Positions 1 to 9,387 of a DNA stretch of 64,000 bases are shown here, piece by piece. The notes under the pieces were generated by a model, which worked only from the letters and a program-made list of their open reading frames with translations, was not told where the DNA came from and ran no database searches. Positions within the stretch are counted from its first letter, which is position 1. Each line of letters begins with the position of its first letter. Position numbers and translations under genes: made by a program. Origin of the DNA: Rotaria socialis (lineage: Eukaryota > Rotifera > Eurotatoria > Philodinida > Philodinidae); assembly GCA_905331475.1 (NCBI GenBank), contig CAJNYU010002284.1:1-64000 (forward strand), given 5' to 3'.

Positions 1-765
1 GCTGAAATGAATATTTCAAAAAGCAGTATTCATCGAATTTTACGTAAAGATCTAGGTTGTTTTCCATACAAGAAAATTAAACAGCCAAAATTAACAGATG
101 TTCAAAAAAAGAAAAGAGTTAAATTTGCAAATTGGGTTCTGAACAGTTACACCAACAGTGATATCACAAGGTGGTTATTTTCGGACGAAAAATATTTCGA
201 TCTGAATGGCATATACAATAATCAAAACGACTGGATTTGGGCTATAAGCAGGGAAGAGGCTGACAAAAGAGGAGCTATTTATGAAACAACTAAATTTTCG
301 GTGAAAGTTATGGTGTGGTTAGGTGTATATAGTGAAGGATTGTCGGTGCCGGTGATTTTTGAAGATGGATCAATGGATGCTCAACGATATATCGATGAAG
401 CTCTTCCAATAGCTCTAGAGTGTGGTAACGAAATGTTAGGAGAATATTGGACGTATCAACAAGATGGTGCACGACCTCACATACATTATCTCAGTCAAAA
501 ATAGTGCATCGATCATTTTCCTTCGTTTAGTTCCAAAGATCGATGACCTCCTAATTCGCCGGATTTGTGTCCATTTGACTACAGTTTATGGAATGAATTG
601 GCTAAATTAATGAACTGGAAGAAAATAACAACAAAAGAATTATTGACACAAGAAATAAAGCATTCCGTCAAGAAAATTGAAAAAGAAAAAAATTTTAATT
701 CTGTGAATGATTTTACTAAATGATTACGCATAATTAAAGAAACTGGAGAAGAATATGTTCGTTAA
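1..765 (+). pseudogene. Mariner/Tc1-type transposase, decayed and cut by the window edge
   Basis: One frame is open from the window edge and keeps transposase motifs throughout. A helix-turn-helix-like start (SSIHRIL) is followed by the first catalytic Asp in SDEKYF, the second in QQDGARPH and the third in NSPDLCPFDYSLW. Three in-frame stops interrupt it: TAG at 502-504, TGA at 544-546 and TGA at 721-723, before the terminal TAA at 763-765, which overlaps an AATAAA. Each stop is one G-to-A change from TGG, and tryptophan is usual at such positions in this family. About 32 residues separate the second and third Asp, so I do not assign a subfamily. The element cannot make active enzyme as it stands. 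The 5' end lies outside the window. Confidence 0.88.
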
Positions 766-893
766 ATAAAATATAGCATCTTGTGCAGAATTTCAAGCGC
801 TATCTTTCTATAACAAGAGATTTCATACTTCATTGAAAAATAGAAGTAAAGTGGTGTTTCTATAAAGAGTCTAATTTATTCTGGGACACTCGA
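766..893 (+). mobile_element. 3' end of the mariner/Tc1-type element
   Basis: Non-coding tail after the dead transposase. It ends in a TCTGGGACACTCG-like stretch (about 880-893) that resembles mariner-type terminal repeats. The partner terminus is outside the window, so the boundary is inferred. Confidence 0.4.
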
Positions 894-942
894 TAGTTAC
901 GAACATCCTGCTTCTTTTCATTACGATCTTCATGTTTTCATT

Positions 943-1075
943 GTTGCGGTCTTCCGGTCATTTTCATCCCGAACTTCACGCAAATTTCAGATTTTTTCTC
1001 CTCAAAAATACTGCTGTCTGTTACGGTCTATTGGGCAACTTTCATTCCGAACATCATGTATTTTTTTATACGTCC
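943..1075. repeat. Imperfect 77-bp direct repeat
   Basis: GTTGCGGTCT at 943 recurs as GTTACGGTCT at 1020, and both are followed by a similar TTTCATYCCGAAC motif, giving a period of 77 bp. Short open frames on both strands here lack any recognisable domain and I treat them as chance. No gene is seen between 894 and 1268. Confidence 0.45.
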
Positions 1076-1268
1076 GCAAATCGTAACGAACATCTCCTCC
1101 GGGAGATCGTAATGAAAATCTAGTGCGAAATGTCTCTTTCACCTTTCTTGGTTTCGCAGAAAAAGGATCTCGTACCAAACCTAAGAAAAAACAATTCAAC
1201 AAAGGTTCCGCACAAAATGATTTGCACTAAACCTTTTTCTAATTGCCTGTCCACTCAAAGGTTTCATT

Positions 1269-1511
1269 TAACCCTCTGGTGTTGTCCATCGCATGCAGAC
1301 TACTCTCGTATTTCTGAATAACCAAGCATGGTATATATCAAATAAATCAAAAGTAAGTGAAAATAGTTTATAGAGTCATTTTTCTTTATTGACGAAGAAA
1401 ATTACTATACAGACCACTTTCTCATACTTTTGATTTATTTGATATATACCATATTTAGTTTTTCACAAACACTGGAATAGTGTGCATACCATGGGCGACA
1501 TCAGAGGGTTA
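1269..1511. mobile_element. Hairpin MITE, possibly piggyBac-like
   Basis: The ends are inverted copies: TAACCCTCTGGTG at 1269 and CATCAGAGGGTTA ending at 1511. Inner arms 1328-1355 and 1425-1452 are perfect 28-bp reverse complements. The CCCTCTG tips abut TTAA on the left and TTAT on the right, close to the TTAA target of piggyBac elements. There is no coding capacity. The family call is inference; the palindrome is directly visible. Confidence 0.7.
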
Positions 1512-2190
1512 TTACAGAATCCACCGATGATTTCCATAGTTGAAACAGTCTAAAATATAGAAATAAATAAACATAATCATTTTACAAGAGCAAACTTACC
1601 TCGAAGTGTATATATGCATCAATTAATAATAAGACACTCAATAAATCTATGAAACTTGATAAGATCAGGGCTGGGAAATTCAGGTGTTTTTCAAGTCACA
1701 AGTCAAGCCAAGTCATCAGGCATAAAAAACAATTTCCAAGTCTAGTTCAGTCAAGTCAAATCTAGCCGCATCAGAGTTAGACATGACAGTTCCGTATCAG
1801 TTCCGATCTTGAGCACTGTCCGGTTCCAACAGTTCTTTGGTAGGAACCCAGACAGACACGACCCTCAAAAAAACGCATAAAAACGCGCTAGAAATCTGTA
1901 AAAACGCTGTTTTCAGGCATCCCTAAAAATAAAACGACGTTTTCGCGCACTCTTCATCCGTTTTTCATCGTGTCTTCATCGACGAATTTTTTCGTACTAA
2001 GAAAACCTTCGTTAACTAGCGTTGATTGAGCTCCTTTTACATTGATAAATGTGTTCAATTATGGACTCCTTTTATTGAGTTAGAAAATATTTCGTAGAAT
2101 GTCAATGGAACCAGTGTTCGTTCCGTAGACTATCCGAAGCTTTCATAGTTTTTGCAATTAACTCTTCACCAGGTTATTACCTATGTCAAA
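1512..2190. other. Intergenic, no gene seen
   Basis: No supportable coding region. A stretch near 1860-1940 repeats AAAAACGC several times, and 1690-1760 repeats AAGTCA motifs. Nothing else stands out. Confidence 0.5.
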
Positions 2191-2191
2191 C

Positions 2192-2387
2192 TTTCCTATA
2201 GCTTATCGAGGTCCTAGAGTCCAAATCCGTCATCAGTTTTTGTATCCGATCTTTCATGGCTGAGAAAATGCACCGGGCAGGAGTCTAATATTCACAAGGT
2301 AGATTTTTTATTTCAACTCCAGTCTCAATTCTGATCAAAGTTTCCTATAGCTTATCGAGGTCCTGCACTCAAAATCCGTTATCAGTT
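2192..2387. repeat. Pair of 47-bp direct repeats
   Basis: 2192-2238 and 2341-2387 are near-identical (both begin TTTCCTATAGCTTATCGAGG), separated by about 100 bp. The second copy runs directly into the 27-bp minisatellite. Confidence 0.8.
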
Positions 2388-2390
2388 CAT

Positions 2391-2519
2391 ATGTTACGCG
2401 TTGGAGTATCTGTTCATACCTTACCCACCTGGGTGTCTGTTTATGCGTTACCCGTTTGGGTATTTGTTTATATGTTACCCACTTGGGTATCTGTTTATAC
2501 ATTACCCACCTGGGTATCG
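2391..2519. repeat. 27-bp minisatellite, about 4.8 copies
   Basis: Units start at 2391, 2418, 2445, 2472 and 2499 and follow a pattern like ATGTTACCCACTTGGGTATC plus seven bases. The copies differ by several substitutions. The period is divisible by three, which produces a spurious repetitive open frame on the minus strand. Confidence 0.9.
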
Positions 2520-2625
2520 TCTTAGTAGATACCCAGGTTGGTAACGTATACCAATATGTTATTCGGCGTAGAAAGGCTAACGTTGATGAAAATCGGAAAA
2601 GCACACATTTTGATGCGTTAAGAAC

Positions 2626-2715
2626 GCGTTGATTTGTAAACAGTAAAAATGCGTAGATTTGTAAATGGTATAAATGCGAAGATTTCTAATTGATAAATAT
2701 GCGCTGATTTTAAAC
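2626..2715. repeat. 25-bp minisatellite, about 3.5 copies
   Basis: Units at 2626, 2651, 2676 and 2701 begin GCGNNGATTT and end near AAAT. The copies are diverged. Confidence 0.8.
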
Positions 2716-2923
2716 GCGTTCATTACCATAGAGAACCTAACGGAGATCATAATCGTAGAAAAGTGCGCTTTCTGCGATTTTATTTTCGTTGAAATTTCTA
2801 CGGGTATTTCACCGTTTTTTTTTAAATTTTGTCTGTCTGGAAACTGATCAGTTTCACCAGTTCTTTGATTTGTAACTATCCTGAGGGTGCCGGTGTGGTT
2901 TTGACTTACTTTTACCCCCATCG

Positions 2924-2940
2924 ACACCCACACCCACACC
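2924..2940. repeat. Telomere-like (CCCACA)n tract
   Basis: ACACCCACACCCACACC is about 2.5 units of CCCACA (TGTGGG on the other strand). This is the unit I recall for bdelloid telomeres. It is too short to be functional evidence by itself; a longer pair lies at 7591-7646. Confidence 0.5.
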
Positions 2941-3142
2941 TGTGACGATTTTTGATGGTATAGACCTGTTTATTGATAAAATGAAAAGAAGGATACACTG
3001 CACTCCTCTAGACATTCGTACCTCTCTTTTTATACTGCACGAATGTCCTTAGAAGAGCAAAATAGAAAAACAGAAAAATAGATAAGATACGCATTAATCT
3101 GTTCTAGGACGAGTGTTGAATTAATAGGATTATGATTATGCT

Positions 3143-3320
3143 TGTATATTTGAAGGTAAATGGTGTAGCGTAAATATTCAAGGAGGTGTTGGATTAATGT
3201 GTTTATGATGACGAGTGCATATTTGAAGGTGAATGGTGTAGCGTTGCTATTCAAGGATAAGTGTTGGATAAATATGTTTGTAAATTGAGTGCATATTTGA
3301 AGATAAATATATTGGTACAA
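3143..3320. repeat. 73-74-bp tandem repeat
   Basis: TGTATATTTGAAGGT at 3143 and TGCATATTTGAAGGT at 3216 recur as TGCATATTTGAAGAT at 3290. The intervening sequence is also repeated with differences, and a partial unit precedes 3143. It produces a meaningless repetitive minus-strand frame. Confidence 0.8.
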
Positions 3321-3388
3321 GTGCTCGGTAAAGAGATTACACACAGGTAAAGTAAAGCTTTTAGCGCAATCCCTGTGGGATTAAAAGT

Positions 3389-3496
3389 GTGAAACACGAT
3401 CAAACTGATTTTCTGGAATCTGTCTANGGGGGGGCGGGGGATGGGTCCAAATTTCTACCCTATATACTTCAACACTCCTTTCAGATCGTGTTTCAC
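3389..3496. repeat. Short inverted repeat flanking an ambiguous base
   Basis: GTGAAACACGATC (3389-3401) is inverted at 3484-3496. Between them a G-rich run contains the only N of the window (3429). 3497-4108 holds no gene that I can support. Confidence 0.6.
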
Positions 3497-4108
3497 AAAA
3501 CAGGTGAATAACCGTTACAATAACCGATTAACATTTTGGCTAAAAAGTTAATTGAGTTGTAACTTTCAACTTCATTAACCTTTCAAAATTTTCCAACGAA
3601 TTTGGCTAAGGTAAATGCAGCAAATTACTCAGCTTTTGTATTATTGATTAGTAAAAAGGATGTACCTGTAAATGCAGAGTGATACTAAATCTATTTAATG
3701 TATTTTTTTACGAAAATAAAATGTATATTGTTTATTGAAGGAGTCATAATCACATCATTATGACTATAATGACTCAAGTTGACTATGTGAACCATATGAT
3801 AAGATATAAAAATGTGTTAATTTCATTGTATTTTATAATTTCGAATATGACTCTCGTACATCGATACGCTGTACCTATTACTATTGCCGATCTTTGTCGT
3901 AAAGAATTTATACAAGAATTAACTCATGCATGCATACATTATCATTATATATAAAGAAATGAAACTGAAAATTTGTTCAAATTATTATATTTATGAAATT
4001 CTATGAAAAAATTTTACAGAAACATTTCATTTTCTTATCTTCTCTAGTCATAGAAATTTCTTCCATATTTACTTTACTTAGCTACTACTGTATGATTAAA
4101 AGTTTCTT

Positions 4109-6846
4109 TCAAAGCCAAATAATTATCTCTTCATTCTCATCGATAACGATTTTAGATGATGAATAGTGATCACTTCTCGAACGAACATGTTCTGTAAGAA
4201 GCGTCAGAAGTATGTCACGAGATGTAAGAGGAAAACTTCGATAAGTAACATAACATCTATTTACATGTAATATGATGAATTTTGATGAAGAAGATACAAG
4301 AGCATCGAAACATAAAAGAATCCAAGTTGCGAGTGGTTTCGGTGGATCGAGTGAGAAACGACGTTCACTAAATGAAAGATATTGTAGTTGAGGAAAAGCT
4401 TTATTCGTTGGTAATTGTTTGATCAAAGATGCAGATGGAAAGTTTGTGCGTGGTTTCAAACGAATATTAAGTTGTCGAACGAATGGCCAAGGTGATGAAG
4501 AATGTTCAAGAAGAAGTTCAAGGTCAGACCAGTGTAGCGTCAAACACTCAAGTGCAGAGCACATTTACGAAATTGCTCAAGAATAATGCAACGATAATGA
4601 CTCGGTGTTACAGATCGATAATACGATATCCCAGATTTGATTGGATTCGAATCAAAATCAAGTTTTAGATGACGTAAAAATGGAAGTAATACATGCCAAG
4701 AATCTATATTTATATTCATTTCCTAAACAATCCAAATAAATGAAAATGTTCATAGTTTTATATTGAATATTTACTTTAATATCAAAAAATAAAACAAGTG
4801 AATTAACATATTGAAAATGAGTAAGAGTAGTATTAATAGATAAAGGATCACAATCAATTATCCATTCAATATGATTAATATTATTATTAATTGTCGACTG
4901 TCGTCCAAATGTATGATTATATACTTGTTGTTGACTATTTAATGGATATGGAACTGTGTAAAGTACCATTAGTCCATTTATCTCATATTCAACAGTACGA
5001 TGACTTAAATTAAACCAGTCGAGATCAATTTTTTCAAGCTTGGTTTCAGCAGGTAAATAAAATAGAAAACGAAGACAACGCAGACAAATCATAAAATTTC
5101 TAATACAGCTTTTAAATACAATAAGTTCATTCTTATCTGAAAATTAAAAAAAAACGAAAGAGTGATATTATCACGTATAATTGTTGATAATCTAGATTTT
5201 CTAACCTTTAACATTACAGTTCACCAAAATTAATGATTCAAGTTGACACATTGATTTCACATGTTGTATCAATACAATAACATTAGTAATGTCTACTTGT
5301 CGCAATTGTAATGTGCGTAGATGTGGTAGATTGGCTCCAGTTGTATTTAAATCATTAAGACATAATGTAGAACAAGGTGCATTCTCATACCGATTATCTA
5401 ATTGATGTGAGGTATATATTCCTGTTTCCATTGTAACATGAAGATCTTCTATATGTGGTAAAGTATTGCATTGCATCAATAACGCTAAATCAGATATATG
5501 TTGTAACGAGATACGCAAACGAACAGTTTTCGGAAATGTAAATATTTGATCACAATAAGTGGCACATTCGGCTAAAGAACTCTTCCATTTAAAATATCTG
5601 CTATCTAAAACAAGATAAGATTAAATTTCAAAGATAATTATTGAAAATATCAAAAATATTTTCTTACTCAGTGACACGATACTTCTGCGCAGTGTGTCTG
5701 AATGAGAATGAGGAAGGATGCGCGAAAATGTTATGTAGCTCTTTTCAGCTGCGTTCACAGATTTAAATCGTGTTCTGTTTAGATTTCTTTTTGGTAATTA
5801 GTATCAACATTGAATTTTCTATAGATTCTTCTCGACATGAACACATCCAAGACAAGAATAATTTTAATGCTCAGACTTCCGAAATATCATTTCTCGAACG
5901 TTTAACATCAAATAATCTCTCAAAACCATCTCTCAAAACCTCGATATGAAGTTAAGTAAAAATTTTCTATCTATCATGATTTCTCATCGAGTTCATTACG
6001 AAATTCATCATGAAGTTTAAATATTTTGTCAATAAATCATAAGAATTCGATTCAAGAAAACAATCCATATAGAACGAAGCTTTTCGATTTATGCTAATTC
6101 AAAACCGAGCTTTGAAACATATCATCCGATTAAAATTAATTCAACAATGAAATTAATTTCTACATTATTTTTTCTGAATTCGTAAAACGATATGTGATCA
6201 TCAGTATATATCATATATGATGAACTATTTCGCTTTCACTAATTTGAAATTCAACTCTACTTAACTCAAAATATTCGATCATGAGCAACTTCAACAAAAA
6301 ACATTTCTTTACCTTTAATCACGATGAATTGCATTGTATGCAGAGAAATACGTTCTTCGATGACCTTTTTCATTATCACGTAATATCTATCGATTTCATT
6401 AAAATAAAACACAATATGACGTAAAGTCAATGCATGTCGACAAATAAGTAGGATAATATTTATTCGAGCAGATCTATTGATAAGATCGACATAGACAGTA
6501 CATTTTCGAATACGTGGAAGAAAAGATTTCTCATTTTCAAACCACCGCCTAATAATTTCAGTCGATATAATTGATTCATTGAGCAGAAGAGAAGTTATAC
6601 GATGAGCTATTATGGATGTTCATGTTCAAAATAATGCAGCCATTCACCATAAGTTATAAACGACATCGATGAGAGTGACAAAGCAACTCGATTCTGTGCT
6701 ATTTGAGCTAAAAATTGTATGCGATTATTAAGTTTCCATTGAAGCCATGTTGAATTTAGTTCAAACCATGTAAAATAGACGAAAAGTTCTAACCACAGTT
6801 CATTTGGTAGATCTTCTAATCTGGTAGCAGTCATAGCAATATACAT
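4109..6846 (-). pseudogene. F-box/leucine-rich-type protein, two frameshifts
   Basis: The N-terminus (TRLEDLPNELWLELFVYF) is an F-box, followed by long leucine-rich sequence of the kind expanded in bdelloids. Such proteins are presumed substrate adaptors of SCF ubiquitin ligases. Four exons fit in phase: 6313-6846, 5206-5604, 4775-5136 and 4109-4722, with introns of 708, 69 and 52 bp. The frame breaks twice inside exons. At 6609-6613 one base seems missing, after which IAHRITSLLLNES resumes in another frame. At 4550-4563 LEQFRKC passes into SALECLTLHW in a different frame. Either this is a young pseudogene or there are two sequencing errors; the nearby N keeps the second option open. The first intron is unusually long. 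No other domain is recognised. Confidence 0.82.
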
Positions 6847-7302
6847 CGATTATCTTTACATATCGTATGAAGAACAAAAAGCTAGAATTGAACGATTCTA
6901 ACGATTTCATTCGTTAGCTCTGTTCTATCTTTTCTGTCTGTTTGATCTCAAACAATGATCGTCCGTCCATAATATGAAACAATGTTTATTCCTCTATTAT
7001 AGTCAATTATCAGATAGGCCCCAATCACACCGACTAATTCAAAGTGAATTAAAACAGAATTAACGAATAAATCATCTCTCAAAAAGACGATTTAAGTCGG
7101 AATAAACCAATCGCGTCGCTTTATTTGTTTGTCTTTTTCTGTGTGATTGACCCCATAGTGTGTTGTCGGCCTAAGTTGAACATTAATGCGCCAATCGTAC
7201 AATAGGCTGATTGAACGATGGACGATATATGATAAAGTATGTAGTACGTACCCGCACGGCAAAGACCATAGTGAAATAAGAGAAACAATATCGACGCATA
7301 GT
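6847..7302. other. Upstream of the F-box pseudogene, no gene seen
   Basis: AT-rich sequence without a supportable coding region. It would contain the former promoter of the minus-strand F-box gene. Confidence 0.5.
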
Positions 7303-7475
7303 GACCCAGGTCGATCAATCCAACGGAATATCCTATAGGATCTTATCGGAACCTATCGACCCACAGGATTTCATCGGATTACCGGGTTGAGGAATCCAAC
7401 AACGAATCCGGTCGTCGGAATCCGTACGCAATCCTACTATGGGTTTCAATCAATTCCCAATAGGATACGACGACC
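7303..7475. repeat. CCGG/GGAT-rich dispersed element, copy 1
   Basis: It begins CCCAGGTCGATCAATCC and is dense in CGGAAT, GGATT and CCGG motifs, and locally richer in GC than its surroundings. A similar head (CCCARGTCGA, then TTCCAG or ATCC, then CGGAATCC) occurs in reverse orientation at 31845 and at 32560. Family membership is by eye. Confidence 0.45.
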
Positions 7476-7590
7476 ATCGCTACATTTCCTGTGCATACAT
7501 CATGTTCTTTTATAGCATCTAACTCAACCCCCATCAGCACTTACTGCTAAACTTTTATGAAAAGTTATCTCTCCAATTCTTTGTCTTCTT

Positions 7591-7646
7591 GGGTGTGGGT
7601 GGGTGTGGGCTGTTGTGGAAAGAGATAAACACCCACACCCACACCC
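7591..7646. repeat. Inverted pair of telomere-like tracts
   Basis: GGGTGTGGGTGGGTGTGGG at 7591-7609 faces ACACCCACACCCACACCC at 7629-7646 across about 20 bp, giving a palindrome made of TGTGGG-type units. The same motif occurs at 2924-2940. Confidence 0.7.
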
Positions 7647-8460
7647 TTTCTTTCTTAATTGTGTTACTCGACAGTTGGTTGCCACACTTAAAATCTTGCG
7701 TTTTCTAATTAGATTTTGCAAGAAATTCTTGTGTTTCCGTTTCGATTCCAGTAATAAAATTGTCTAATATGAAATATGCTTCGAATGAAGAAATAAAACT
7801 GCTTAAAATTTGTGTGTAAATGAATCATTCTAGAGAAAAATGGTATATCAATAGAATTTCTTTCAACTGATTTGACCCTAATATTGCTAGATGTATCGTA
7901 ATCTTTTAATAAAGATAAAATGTCAAATTAAACTTATGCAATGGTAAGTTGGCACAATGGTTATGGAAGTCTTATCATCACCTACATACATAAATTACAT
8001 AGCTACCCAGCTAATATAGAATCTTCATTGGATTCGCTGTGCATTGTTGCTACAAATTGGCTCTTCGTATTTTAGAAACACATCGTGGTAATTGAATTTT
8101 ATGGATGATAATCTTGTTGATTAAGTTTTATATTATGATTTTACTTAGATAACCTCTCGACATCGGCTGAAAAAGAAAAATGTCACCCGCACTAAAATCG
8201 ATAGAAACGTGCTCGCGTTAGGATTTTAAACAACAATTTCGATAAGATGCTAAAAACTTAATTTGAAATTTGATGCATTTTACCGGTCCTAGTATTTGGA
8301 AACTTGATCAACTTTCATCAAAACAAAATGATGTACTCATGTAGAAAACTACGGTATCTACGGCGTAAAACTTCATGTTTATGCTAGAAAAAATAACAAT
8401 TAACAAAATTTTTACATTTTGATGAAATCGTACATTAACTAATCGCCATATCACCAAAAC
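7647..8460. other. Intergenic, no gene seen
   Basis: AT-rich sequence without a supportable gene or clear repeat, ending at the left arm of the foldback element. Confidence 0.5.
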
Positions 8461-9387
8461 AATATAACGGATGGGGCAAAAGTTTTGCATTAATTTTGTT
8501 TTTGATATAACTCGACGATGCAATGCTGTGGAGATTCGGTCTTGTTTTTGTTAGAAAGAGTAAAGTGTCTAGTGCAAGAATATATAAAAGACGTTGATTG
8601 AAAATGTTTTTCTTAGGCCACAAAAATCTTAGAACAGAAGGCACTGGAAAACGTTTCCGCAATTTTGATCACATTTTTTTTATCCAAAAATATTTGTTTG
8701 AGCTTTTTTTATTACCCATTTTCGACGCTTTCGAGCACCATATGTATACAGTCGTTCATTACAACGAAGGCATTCATTTGGTATTAAAATAATTGGTGTA
8801 GCATACAAGATAATGAACAGAAAACAACTTTATTAAAACAATTAATTGTTCAAGTTTGACTTTCCAATGCGGAAACAAATTTTTGTCAGAATATCTCGCA
8901 GAGAAGCTGGGTCCTGCTTCAAATAATAAAGTTTGGTAGAGGACTCGATAAGCTTCCTTTTTCCTATGAAATATATGTGATCCGGTAATTAATATCGGCA
9001 GTGATGAAAAATCGGCCAACCGGATGATATCATAAAAGCATTCATTTCGACCGTTATCAAGCATGTAGAGAATTTCTTTTTCTGTACAGCAATCGTGCTT
9101 TATCCTTACATAATAAAATCTGGATGAGACGAATAAACGATAATCTGTCGAATTATAGGACATTTTTTCTAAGTTCATAAAAAGTTGCCGAAGTGTTTTC
9201 GAGCGCTTTCCGTTCTAAGATTTTTGTGGCCTAAGAAAAACATTTCTAATCAAAGTCTTTTATATATTCTTGCACTAGACACTTTGCTCTTTCTAACAAA
9301 AAAAAAGATCGAGTCTCCACGACATTGCATCGCGGAGTTATATCAAAAACAAAATTAATGCAAAACTTTTGTCCCACCCGTTATATT
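8461..9387. mobile_element. Foldback-type element with about 208-bp inverted arms
   Basis: The left arm (8461-8668) and right arm (9180-9387) are reverse complements with few mismatches. The outer ends are AATATAACGGATGGG and its inverse. The inner parts share CTTAGGCCACAAAAATCTTA. A central minus-strand open frame (8774-9178, 134 codons) starts just inside the right arm and ends before the left one. It begins MNLEKMSYNSTDYRLF and matches nothing I recognise, and it may be non-coding. Possible TA dinucleotides sit at both tips, but I see no longer target duplication. It could be a non-autonomous DNA transposon. Confidence 0.85.

Noticed and set aside
1002..1321. Small frames on both strands near 1.0-1.3 kb
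   Set aside because: There is no recognisable domain; they overlap each other, a weak tandem repeat and the start of the hairpin element.
2391..2519. CRISPR-like array
   Set aside because: The units are directly adjacent with no unique spacers, and the genome is eukaryotic.
2335..2604. Repetitive 89-codon minus-strand frame
   Set aside because: It is a translation of the 27-bp minisatellite, whose period is a multiple of three.
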